Below, one piece after another: positions 43,394 to 50,297 of a DNA stretch of 64,000 nucleotides (within the stretch, counting starts at the first letter, position 1; each line of letters opens with the position of its first letter). The stretch comes from Arthrobacter sp. FB24 (GTDB taxonomy: Bacteria; Actinomycetota; Actinomycetes; Actinomycetales; Micrococcaceae): NCBI RefSeq assembly GCF_000196235.1, contig NC_008541.1, positions 3,720,001-3,784,000 on the forward strand. Reading direction: 5' to 3'. A program made the translations under genes and the position numbers. A model generated the notes under the pieces. It ran no database searches. It saw only the letters and a program-made list of their open reading frames with translations, and was not told where the DNA came from.

Positions 43394-44227
43394 TTAGCCC
43401 AGTTGCTTCGTGATCTCGGCTGCGCGGGCTGCCGCGGCGCGGGCGCCGTCGGCGATGATCGCGGGCAGGCCCCGCTCGTCGAACGTGGCTATTGCGCGCT
43501 CTGTGGTCCCGTTCGGGCTGGTCACGGCCTTGCGCAGGGCAGTTGGGTCCGCGCCGGGCTCGGCCAGCATCAGGCCGCCTCCGGCAACCGTTTCCCGCGC
43601 CAGCAGCAGCGACAACTCCGGATCCAGCCCCAGCTCCACACCGGCGGCAGCCATCGCCTCGGCCAGGTAGAACACGTAGGCCGGCCCCGAACCGCTGATG
43701 GCCGACAGCGCGTCCACCTGTTCTTCGGGCACCTCCACCACGGTGCCCGCACCCTTGAGGATGTTCTTGGCCAACTGCAGCTGTTCGGCCGAGCAGTTGG
43801 TACCTGGTGAGACGGACACGACGCCGCGGCCCAGCTTGGCAGGGGTATTGGGCATGGTGCGGATCACCGGCTGGCCGGCTGGCAGGGCGGCTTCAAGTTG
43901 GGCAATGGACACCGCAGCGGCAACGCTGACCACGATGGCTTCCGGGGAAAGCGAACCGCTGATTTCCCGCGCGAGGTCGGTGATTCCCACAGGCTTGACA
44001 CCCAGAATCACGACGTCGGCGCCGGTTGCCGCCTGCTTGTTGTTCTCCGGCTCCTCCTCGCCGGCAATGGCGGTGATGCCGGCGTGCCGCTGGGCGAGTT
44101 CGGCAGCACGCTCCGCGCGCCGGACAGTGGCCACGACGTCCGCCGGGTCCGTTCCGGCCTCCAGCATGCCGCTCATGACGGCCTCGTTCATGGATCCACA
44201 GCCAAGGAATGCGATTCGGTTGCTCAT
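43394..44227 (-). CDS. proC: Pyrroline-5-carboxylate reductase
   Basis: A 277-aa NAD(P)H-dependent enzyme for the last step of proline synthesis. The N-terminal Rossmann motif is FLGCGSMNEAV. The C-terminal dimerisation domain holds ALSAISGSGPAYVF and VTSPNGTTERAI, the P5CR signatures. The start is the ATG at 44227; the frame runs open another 105 bases upstream but is not protein-like. It converges with the TrkA gene. Confidence 0.95.
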   Translation of the reverse strand: MSNRIAFLGCGSMNEAVMSGMLEAGTDPADVVATVRRAERAAELAQRHAGITAIAGEEEPENNKQAATGADVVILGVKPVGITDLAREISGSLSPEAIVVSVAAAVSIAQLEAALPAGQPVIRTMPNTPAKLGRGVVSVSPGTNCSAEQLQLAKNILKGAGTVVEVPEEQVDALSAISGSGPAYVFYLAEAMAAAGVELGLDPELSLLLARETVAGGGLMLAEPGADPTALRKAVTSPNGTTERAIATFDERGLPAIIADGARAAAARAAEITKQLG

Positions 44228-44405
44228 TGGTCCATCATTGCAGTTCGGCGCGCGTCGCCGCATCCGGGGGCTGCTATCCGGACGCCCTCCAGCCGCGCAG
44301 TGGCGGCCAGCGGCAAACGGGCCCGCCCCCATTCACAGCTGGCTCACATGATCGGCGCAGCTTCCTCACAAAGTCGGCGCCTACCGTAGTTATTACCTCA
44401 TTGAG

Positions 44406-44506
44406 GGTGCGAGTGATGAGGCAAGCATGGGGATGTTTGCCCGGCACCGGTGGTCTGCAGCAGGTTCCCCCATTTTCCTGCGAGGCCGCCGGTGCTTCTC
44501 ATTTAA
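44406..44506 (+). ncRNA. Structured RNA candidate, copy 1
   Basis: It begins with GGTGCGAGTGATGA (44406-44419), shared with copy 2. Hairpin 1 is a 9-bp stem with GGGG loop (44420-44441). Hairpin 2 has a 7-bp basal stem (44444-44450 with 44489-44495), further pairing, and a 5-bp apical stem closing a 12-base loop that contains TTCCCCC. The T run after it (TTCTCATTT) is weak. No open frame explains the sequence. It may be a small RNA with a C-rich loop; the family was not identified. Confidence 0.5.
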
Positions 44507-44616
44507 GCCCTGGCCACCGCATTCAAGTCCCGCCCAGCGCACGGATTGCCAGCCAACGCACAGGGTAAACTCCCGAAACGCCCAAGGTGTGTCTGTAACT
44601 TGGAAAGTGCCTCACA

Positions 44617-44719
44617 GGTGCGAGTGATGACAGCCGGTTCTTCGGAACCGGCGGAGCGCCGGGCGGCTGCGGAAGGGTTCCCCCAATTCCTTCGGCAGGA
44701 CCGCCCGGCGTTTTCTCGT
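44617..44719 (+). ncRNA. Structured RNA candidate, copy 2, ending in a terminator
   Basis: The same 14-base start as copy 1 (44617-44630). Hairpin 1 is a perfect 8-bp stem with a TTCG tetraloop (44633-44652). Hairpin 2 has a 10-bp basal stem (44657-44666 with 44701-44710) and an apical stem of 10 bp with one mismatch, closing a GTTCCCCCAATT loop. It is followed by TTTTCTCGTT, so it ends as a Rho-independent terminator on the plus strand. The two flanking genes lie on the minus strand. Confidence 0.55.
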
Positions 44720-46029
44720 TAACTCGGCCGGTCCGCCGCGGGCAGCCCAAGCAGCCGGCCTTCCAGGAACCGCCTCTCGGCCGCGTTGCCTGCCAGCCCC
44801 AGTGCGTCGCGGTATTCCTCCCTGGCTTCGGAAAAGCGGCCCAGGCGCCGGAGGAGATCCGCGCGCACGGAGTGGAACACCCCGTAGCCTGCCAGTTCCA
44901 GGGCGTCGACCAGGCCGAGGGCTGCCTCAGGGCCGTGCACTTCGGCAACGGCCACCGCGCGGTTGAGTGCCACCACCGGACCCGGCGACGCCTGCAGGAG
45001 CTGATCGTACAACTGTAGGATCTGCTCCCAGTCCGTTTCGCTGGCTGACGGGGAATCACTGTGCACAGCGTTGATGGCGGCCTGAAGTTGGTACGGTCCC
45101 GGCCGGTTCCGGCGAAGGCACCGGCGCACAAGGGCCTGCCCCTCAAGGATCAGGTCCTTGTCCCACAGCTGCCGGTCCTGGTCCGCCAACAGCACCATGC
45201 CGCCGTCGGGTGCCATCCTGGCTGCGCGCCGCGACTCCACCAGCAGCAGCAGCCCAAGAAGCCCCTGGGCTTCGGGTTCATCCGGCATCAGGGCCACCAG
45301 CAGCCGGGCCAGTCTGACGGCCTCCCCGCAGAGCTCGACCCGGACCAGTGCGTCGCCGGAGCTTGCGCTGTAGCCCTCATTGAAGATGAGGTAGACCACA
45401 GCGAGAACGGCCGTCAGTCTCTCCGGCAGCTCGGAACCGTGGGGCACGCGGTAGGGAATCCGGGCGTCCCGTATTTTCGCCTTGGCCCGGACCAGCCGCT
45501 GGGCCATGGTCTTTTCCGGCACCATGAAGGCGCGGGCTATCTCCGCGGTGCTCAGCCCGCCCAGGAGGCGTAGCGTCAGCGCCACGCGGGCCGGGGTTCC
45601 CAGGGCCGGGTGGCAGCAGGTGAAGATCAGCCGCAGCGTGTCATCGCGCACCCCGGCCTCCTCTTCCAGCTCATCCATCAGCAGATCCTCGGGCGCCGCG
45701 CCGGAGGCGTCTCCGGCGCGGGCATGCAGCAGGGCGGCCCTGGCGTATTTGTCGTCGCGGGCGGCGTCACGCCGGAGCCGGTCGACTGCCCTGTTGCGGG
45801 CCGTGGTGATAATCCATCCGGCCGGGCTGGGCGGGACGCCGCTGGAGGGCCAGCGTTGCACCGCCGCCGTGAACGCGTCCTGCACGGCGTCCTCGGCGAG
45901 GTCGATGCTGCCGAAGAGCCGGACCAGCACTGCCACGGCGCGGCCGTACTCCCGGCGGAAGATCCGGGCTATCTCGCTGCTGGAATTCCCCGAGGCGGAA
46001 CCCCCGGCAGCGGAACCGCGCCCCGTCAT
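44719..46029 (-). CDS. RNA polymerase sigma factor, ECF42-like with DUF6596 extension
   Basis: A 436-aa protein. The N-terminal 170 residues contain sigma region 2 ([20 protein letters not shown]) and region 4 ([20 protein letters not shown]). A long C-terminal TPR-like extension of the DUF6596 kind follows ([20 protein letters not shown]). This is the layout of the ECF42 group, which lacks an anti-sigma factor and is encoded with a DGPF/YCII protein, exactly as here (46048-46389). The extension is thought to control activity. ATG at 46029 with GGAG upstream. Confidence 0.9.
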   Translation of the reverse strand: MTGRGSAAGGSASGNSSSEIARIFRREYGRAVAVLVRLFGSIDLAEDAVQDAFTAAVQRWPSSGVPPSPAGWIITTARNRAVDRLRRDAARDDKYARAALLHARAGDASGAAPEDLLMDELEEEAGVRDDTLRLIFTCCHPALGTPARVALTLRLLGGLSTAEIARAFMVPEKTMAQRLVRAKAKIRDARIPYRVPHGSELPERLTAVLAVVYLIFNEGYSASSGDALVRVELCGEAVRLARLLVALMPDEPEAQGLLGLLLLVESRRAARMAPDGGMVLLADQDRQLWDKDLILEGQALVRRCLRRNRPGPYQLQAAINAVHSDSPSASETDWEQILQLYDQLLQASPGPVVALNRAVAVAEVHGPEAALGLVDALELAGYGVFHSVRADLLRRLGRFSEAREEYRDALGLAGNAAERRFLEGRLLGLPAADRPS

Positions 46030-46047
46030 CCGGACGTCTCCGAGGGC

Positions 46048-46389
46048 TTAGTGCTGGAAGGGACGGACTTCGACTGGCAAAGTCACGATCCTGGCTAGCC
46101 GGCGGGCCCAGTCAAGGGCTGCATCGAGATCATCCACATCGATGACGGTGAAGCCGCCCAGATGCTCCTTGCCTTCGGTGAACGGGCCGTCGGTGATAAG
46201 GACGTCGTCCCCCTCCGGCCGCAGGACGGTGGCAGTGTCGGCGGGATGGAGGCCGGCGGCGAACACCCAGGCGCCGGCCGCCTTCATTTCCTGGTTCAGG
46301 CCTTCAAGGCCGCGCATGATGGGCTCCAGGAACTCCGCGTCCGGGACGGGACCGTCAGGCTGGTAGATGCTCAGCAGATACTGTGACAT
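46048..46389 (-). CDS. YCII-related DGPF-domain protein
   Basis: A 113-aa dimeric alpha-beta barrel-type protein with the motif ITDGPFTEGKEHLGGF that names the DGPF group. It is encoded just upstream of the ECF42-like sigma factor (18 bases). Function is unknown, but the pairing is conserved. The start is the ATG at 46389, with AAGGAGG a few bases upstream. Confidence 0.92.
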   Translation of the reverse strand: MSQYLLSIYQPDGPVPDAEFLEPIMRGLEGLNQEMKAAGAWVFAAGLHPADTATVLRPEGDDVLITDGPFTEGKEHLGGFTVIDVDDLDAALDWARRLARIVTLPVEVRPFQH

Positions 46390-46502
46390 TTGGTTTTCCT
46401 CCTTGAGGAGTCGGCCGGCCGGGTGCCCGCCTCTCACCTTCTATACGAATGGCTCCCGCCCGTATCGACACACCGCCCGCGTTCCTTCTGCGAAGAACCC
46501 TG

Positions 46503-47339
46503 CTACGCCTCGCGTGCACCGACCAACGGGTGGCTCAGGTGCTGGCGTGCGAACTTCAGGGTTTCGTTAAGCCACAGTTCGCGTTCACCTGCGAATTTTG
46601 CCCGTCGGGTGGAAATTTCCGCCACCACCACGCCGTCGAATCCGCTGCCCGCCAAGTGCTGCAGCGCTTCCGCACAGCCCTGGTTGCCGCGGCCGGGAAT
46701 CAAGTGCTCGTCCCGGCCGGAACCGGATCCGTCCGTGAGGTGGATGTGCCTGAGCTTGCCGCCGAGTGCCTTGATCGCCTCAACGCTGTTGGCCCCCGCA
46801 GTGGCGGCGTGCGAGAAATCCCACGTGACGTCGTCGTAATCCTGGCCCAGCGGGTCCCAGTGCGGCAGGTAGGCAACAGTCTCCCGGCCCCGCACGCGCC
46901 ACGGGTACATGTTTTCGACGGCGATCCGCACCTGGTACATGTCGGCGAGCTGGCGAATGCCTGCCGGAAAGTTCTCCGCGTAGTTGTTCTGCCAGCGGAA
47001 CGGCGGATGGACCACCACGGTCCCGCAGCCCACTTCACGCGCCATCCGGCAGGACATTTCGATCTTGTTCCAGGCCGAGCCCCAGACCTTCTGGGTCAGC
47101 AGCAGCGTGGGCGCGTGGATGGACACGATCGGCTGCCGGTAACGGTGGCTGAGCTCCAGGAGGGAGTGCGGGCTCTGGCTGGTGGCGTTGTTGGTGACCA
47201 TCACTTCCACGCCGTCAAAACCAAGGTCCTGGGCCACGGCGAAAGCATCGTGCACGCTCAGCGGGTAGACAGACGCGCTGGACAGCGCCACCGGGATCAC
47301 GCGTTTTTCTTCCGGGGAACGTTCGACGGCGGCGCTCAT
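46503..47339 (-). CDS. Sugar phosphate isomerase/epimerase-like TIM-barrel protein
   Basis: A 278-aa protein of the xylose-isomerase-like/AP-endonuclease-2 superfamily. DGVEVMVTNNA, VVVHPPFRWQ, AVENMYPWR and LRHIHLTDGSG carry the usual metal-binding Glu/His/Asp positions along the barrel. The substrate is unknown. The ATG at 47339 is separated by one base from the stop of the Ppx/GppA gene, so the two form an operon. Confidence 0.8.
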   Translation of the reverse strand: MSAAVERSPEEKRVIPVALSSASVYPLSVHDAFAVAQDLGFDGVEVMVTNNATSQSPHSLLELSHRYRQPIVSIHAPTLLLTQKVWGSAWNKIEMSCRMAREVGCGTVVVHPPFRWQNNYAENFPAGIRQLADMYQVRIAVENMYPWRVRGRETVAYLPHWDPLGQDYDDVTWDFSHAATAGANSVEAIKALGGKLRHIHLTDGSGSGRDEHLIPGRGNQGCAEALQHLAGSGFDGVVVAEISTRRAKFAGERELWLNETLKFARQHLSHPLVGAREA

Positions 47340-47340
47340 C

Positions 47341-48387
47341 TCAGTCAGCCCTCCCGCCGGAGGCGGCGCGGGCCGGGGCGCCGGGCGCGGCAGCCGAAGC
47401 CGCGGCAGGGGCAGCAACCGGAGGCAGCACCACCTGGTGTACCGGTTCCAGTGGTCCTTCAAAGATCAACTGGTCCAGCCGGCGGAGGATCAGTCCTTCC
47501 CGCAGGGCCCACGGACAGATCTTGACCTTCTTGAACTCAAAGAGTTCCAAGGCCGCCTCTGCCACGAGGGCTCCTGCGAGGAGCTGGTTGGCGCGGGCTT
47601 CGGAGACACCGGGGAGGTGCAGGCGATCCTCGGTCTTCATGGCCGAGATCCGCTGCGCCCAGATGCCAAGATCCGTGGCGCCCAGTTCGCGTTTGACGTA
47701 CGGTCCGGCCGCGCTGGGGGCTGCCCCGGCGATCCGGGCCAGGGAACGGAAGGTCTTGGACGTCCCGGCCACCACGTTGGCCCTGCCCAGTTCGTTGAAG
47801 CTCCGAACAGCAGGTTTGAGGGTTGCCCGGATGTAGCGCCGGAGCTCCTTGACGCTCTTCGCGGTGGGAGGGTCCTCCTGCAGCCAGTCCCGGGTGAGGC
47901 GGCTCGCGCCCAGCGGCACGGACGTGGCCAGCTCAGGGAGCTCGTCCTGGCCTAGCGCCATTTCGAAGGAGCCGCCGCCGATGTCGAGGTTCAGGATGGG
48001 TCCGGCACCCCAGCCGTACCAGCGCCGGACGGCAAAGAACGTCATGGACGCTTCTTCGCTGCCGGTGAGTTCCTGCAGCGTCACGGTGGTTTCGTGTTTG
48101 ACCCGGGCGAGGACAGCAGGCCCGTTGGTGGCTTCCCGGATGGCAGAGGTGCAAAAGGCCAGCAGATCCTGGGCTTTGTGTTTGGCCGCGAACTCCCACG
48201 CTTCAAGGACGAATTCGATGAGTTCGTGCTGGCCGGCGTCGTTGATGTTTCCGTCGGCGTCGAGGAACTGCACCAGCGAAAGCGGGCGCTTATGCGAAGC
48301 GAAGGGCACCGGCCGCGCGCCGGGATGCGCGTCGACCAGGAGCAGGTGGACAGTGTTTGAACCGATGTCGAGGACGCCTAGACGCAT
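47341..48387 (-). CDS. Ppx/GppA-family phosphatase
   Basis: A 348-aa member of the exopolyphosphatase/guanosine pentaphosphatase family (actin-like ATPase fold). Phosphate loops are DIGSNTVHLLLVD near the start and DIGGGSFEMALG in the middle. The second half is short, without an HD domain, as in actinobacterial Ppx1-type proteins. An Ala/Pro-rich tail ends the protein. The ATG at 48387 (MRLGVLDIG) matches the family start. It probably acts in polyphosphate or (p)ppGpp metabolism. Confidence 0.9.
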   Translation of the reverse strand: MRLGVLDIGSNTVHLLLVDAHPGARPVPFASHKRPLSLVQFLDADGNINDAGQHELIEFVLEAWEFAAKHKAQDLLAFCTSAIREATNGPAVLARVKHETTVTLQELTGSEEASMTFFAVRRWYGWGAGPILNLDIGGGSFEMALGQDELPELATSVPLGASRLTRDWLQEDPPTAKSVKELRRYIRATLKPAVRSFNELGRANVVAGTSKTFRSLARIAGAAPSAAGPYVKRELGATDLGIWAQRISAMKTEDRLHLPGVSEARANQLLAGALVAEAALELFEFKKVKICPWALREGLILRRLDQLIFEGPLEPVHQVVLPPVAAPAAASAAAPGAPARAASGGRAD

Positions 48388-48406
48388 TCTGCCATTATTC
48401 ACCGAT

Positions 48407-48442
48407 GGCAAGCCGCCGGCGCAACTGCGTCGGCGGCTTGCC
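48407..48442. repeat. Strong intergenic hairpin
   Basis: Perfect 12-bp arms (48407-48418 with 48431-48442) around a 12-base loop, between the SseB-like and Ppx genes. No T run follows in either direction, so terminator function is uncertain. Confidence 0.6.
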
Positions 48443-48467
48443 CGTCCAAGTCGGAATGAGGCTGCAG

Positions 48468-48917
48468 CTACTCGGCTGCCGGTGTGCCGGAATCCTCTGC
48501 GGGCTGGTCGGCACGCTTGAAGTCGCGCCGGATGTTGGCCACGCCCTCGGGATCGATTTCGAAGCCGAAGGCGCTGCCCGGGTTGATCACCATGCCGAGC
48601 TCATCACCGAGGTTGCCGATGATCGCTGCTCCCTGGGTGCCCAGGACGTTGGGGGCTGCGTCGAGGAACTGCTGGTCCACCCGGCTCGGGTGCGAGAACA
48701 CGGCCAGCACAGGCTTGCCCTCGGCGTTGGACAGCACCAGGGGTTCCACCTGCGCGTCCTCGCCCTCGAGCGCATCGGAGCTGATGATGTAGACCTCGTT
48801 GTTGAGGAAGGACAGGATGACGTCCACCGGGTTTGCATCCGGCTGGTCACCTGTGGCGAGCTTCTCTTCAAGGTCGTTCAGGGGCTGGATTTCCGCGGGT
48901 GCAGGCTGTTCAGTCAT
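48468..48917 (-). CDS. SseB-like N-terminal domain protein
   Basis: A 149-aa soluble acidic protein. VDVILSFLNNEVYIIS, GKPVLAVFSHPSRVD and GAAIIGNLGDELGMVINPGSAFGFEID resemble the SseB N-terminal domain found in many actinobacterial proteins of unknown role. ATG at 48917. It lies on the same strand as the Ppx/GppA gene but is separated from it by a strong hairpin. Confidence 0.75.
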   Translation of the reverse strand: MTEQPAPAEIQPLNDLEEKLATGDQPDANPVDVILSFLNNEVYIISSDALEGEDAQVEPLVLSNAEGKPVLAVFSHPSRVDQQFLDAAPNVLGTQGAAIIGNLGDELGMVINPGSAFGFEIDPEGVANIRRDFKRADQPAEDSGTPAAE

Positions 48918-48979
48918 GCATCTACTCGACCACGTTTGCCGGGCAGGGCGCAATTCCTTCCCCATCCGGGCTTCGACTT

Positions 48980-49035
48980 CGTGGGTGCGGGCCGCAGGCT
49001 GCGTTCCCGAACACAGGCTCCGGCCGGCACCCACG
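48980..49035. repeat. Palindromic element, diverged copy (56 bp)
   Basis: Imperfect palindrome of 56 bp, 47 of 56 positions identical to the inner 56 bp of the perfect palindrome at 50229-50288. It ends 4 bases before the stop codon of the DUF559-like gene at 49039. Confidence 0.85.
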
Positions 49036-49038
49036 ATC

Positions 49039-50163
49039 TCAGCCACGCAGGAGCCGCAGTAGGCGCCCTTTCATTCCCCGTTCGTCGAACAGGTCCTTCC
49101 AGCCGATGCGCAGGATCCGCCACCCTTGTTCGGTCAACAGCTTCTCCCGTTCGCGCTCCTCATAGATCACTTGGGCTGTCGGTTTGTAGTCGAAGTACTT
49201 GGACTTTCCATCGAATTCCAGGGCGGCGCGAAGATCCGGCCACGCAAAGTCGAATCGGTAGGGGCCGCGGACTGTTTGAACCCGGAACTGGAGCACGGGA
49301 GCGGGGAACCTCAGCCGCGCAATGATGTCCCTGGCCAATGACTCGCCGGGAGACTCGGACATCGGGTCCGCAAAAGCCAGCGCCCGGCGGAAGCCTGCCA
49401 CTCCCCGGACTCCGGCCAGTCCTGCGCAGGCCGATTCCAGTCGTTGCCGGTCGCATCCGCTGCGCAGCCCGTGGTCGAGGAGGATCAGGGCCTGCCGGTA
49501 GTTGAGCATCAGAGCGCAGTCAAGCACAGTCCGATCCAGTGAAGTTACTGGCAAACCGTCTATCTCGGTGCGGTCGCCAGGCAGGAGAAGAGCGGAATGG
49601 GCTTTGACGTCGGCCGCGTGAGAACCGCGGGCCGCGTGGTAGGGAACGATGACATGAATCAGTTGGTCAGGCCGCCACAGATACAGGCGATGCAGCCGCC
49701 CGGCGGACGTGTGGCTGAACGTAAGGCCGTCGCCAGCCGTGGCAGCCAGGGTCCGCTTGCTGTACGCGGCGAGCCGGGCACGCCCCCGGTCGCCGTCAGA
49801 AAGGGCATTCCAATGACTGCCGCGGGCCATAATGCCCGTGCGGACCCGGACAAGGGAGCCTGCGAGGAGGTGCTCATTGATGTGCCGCTTACTAAGCCCG
49901 CTGGCAAGCAACTCTTCCGTCCGCCACATGACTGAGCCGCCGGGCAGCGGACTCGCTGGTAAGGCGACGGGACCACGCGCCGGAGGCGATACGCGGGCGG
50001 AGGCACCGGAAGGGATCGGCGCAGCATCCGTCCGAAGCGCGGGGCGTCGGGGCGCCGTGGTTCCTGCTGCCCAGCCACCCGTACGTGTGCCCGCGATCTC
50101 TGCCCAGACGTCCGCGAGCGGGTCAATGGCTTCATGCGGCCGGGGGTTTCCCTGACTGTTCAT
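49039..50163 (-). CDS. AbiEi-like / DUF559 endonuclease-fold protein
   Basis: A 374-aa protein. The middle part (about 75-120: MWRTEELLASGLSKRHINEHLLAGSLVRVRTGIM) is the winged-helix domain of AbiEi-type antitoxins. The C-terminus is a DUF559 (Vsr-like) restriction-endonuclease fold with FDFAWPDLRAALEFDGKSKY and WRILRIGWKDL. The ATG at 50163 has GGAGG a little upstream. Such proteins are scattered singly through actinobacterial genomes and their role is not settled. Here the gene is bracketed by two copies of one palindromic element, suggesting it may have moved or been copied as a unit. Confidence 0.82.
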   Translation of the reverse strand: MNSQGNPRPHEAIDPLADVWAEIAGTRTGGWAAGTTAPRRPALRTDAAPIPSGASARVSPPARGPVALPASPLPGGSVMWRTEELLASGLSKRHINEHLLAGSLVRVRTGIMARGSHWNALSDGDRGRARLAAYSKRTLAATAGDGLTFSHTSAGRLHRLYLWRPDQLIHVIVPYHAARGSHAADVKAHSALLLPGDRTEIDGLPVTSLDRTVLDCALMLNYRQALILLDHGLRSGCDRQRLESACAGLAGVRGVAGFRRALAFADPMSESPGESLARDIIARLRFPAPVLQFRVQTVRGPYRFDFAWPDLRAALEFDGKSKYFDYKPTAQVIYEEREREKLLTEQGWRILRIGWKDLFDERGMKGRLLRLLRG

Positions 50164-50228
50164 TCCACCAGCCTCCACGGGCACCGGGGATCGTGAAAGC
50201 GCCCCGCCGGGCTATGTGGACAACCCAG

Positions 50229-50288
50229 AACGTGGGTGTGGGCCGGGGGCTGCGTTCCGGAACGCAGCCCCCGGCCCACACCCACGTT
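50229..50288. repeat. Perfect 60-bp palindrome
   Basis: Arms 50229-50258 and 50259-50288 are exact reverse complements with no spacer. It lies 9 bases beyond the topA stop and 65 bases before the DUF559-like gene. It is the intact relative of 48980-49035. It may end topA transcription, but there is no T run. Confidence 0.95.
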
Positions 50289-50297
50289 TTCGAGTGG

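Noticed and set aside
44709..44718. LacI operator half-site GCGTTTTCTC after the second RNA candidate
   Set aside because: Only half of the palindrome; the bases are explained by the terminator stem and T run.
44406..44719. Assignment of the RNA pair to the 6C family
   Set aside because: 6C RNAs have two hairpins each with a run of six or more C; here only the second hairpin has a C-rich loop, with five.
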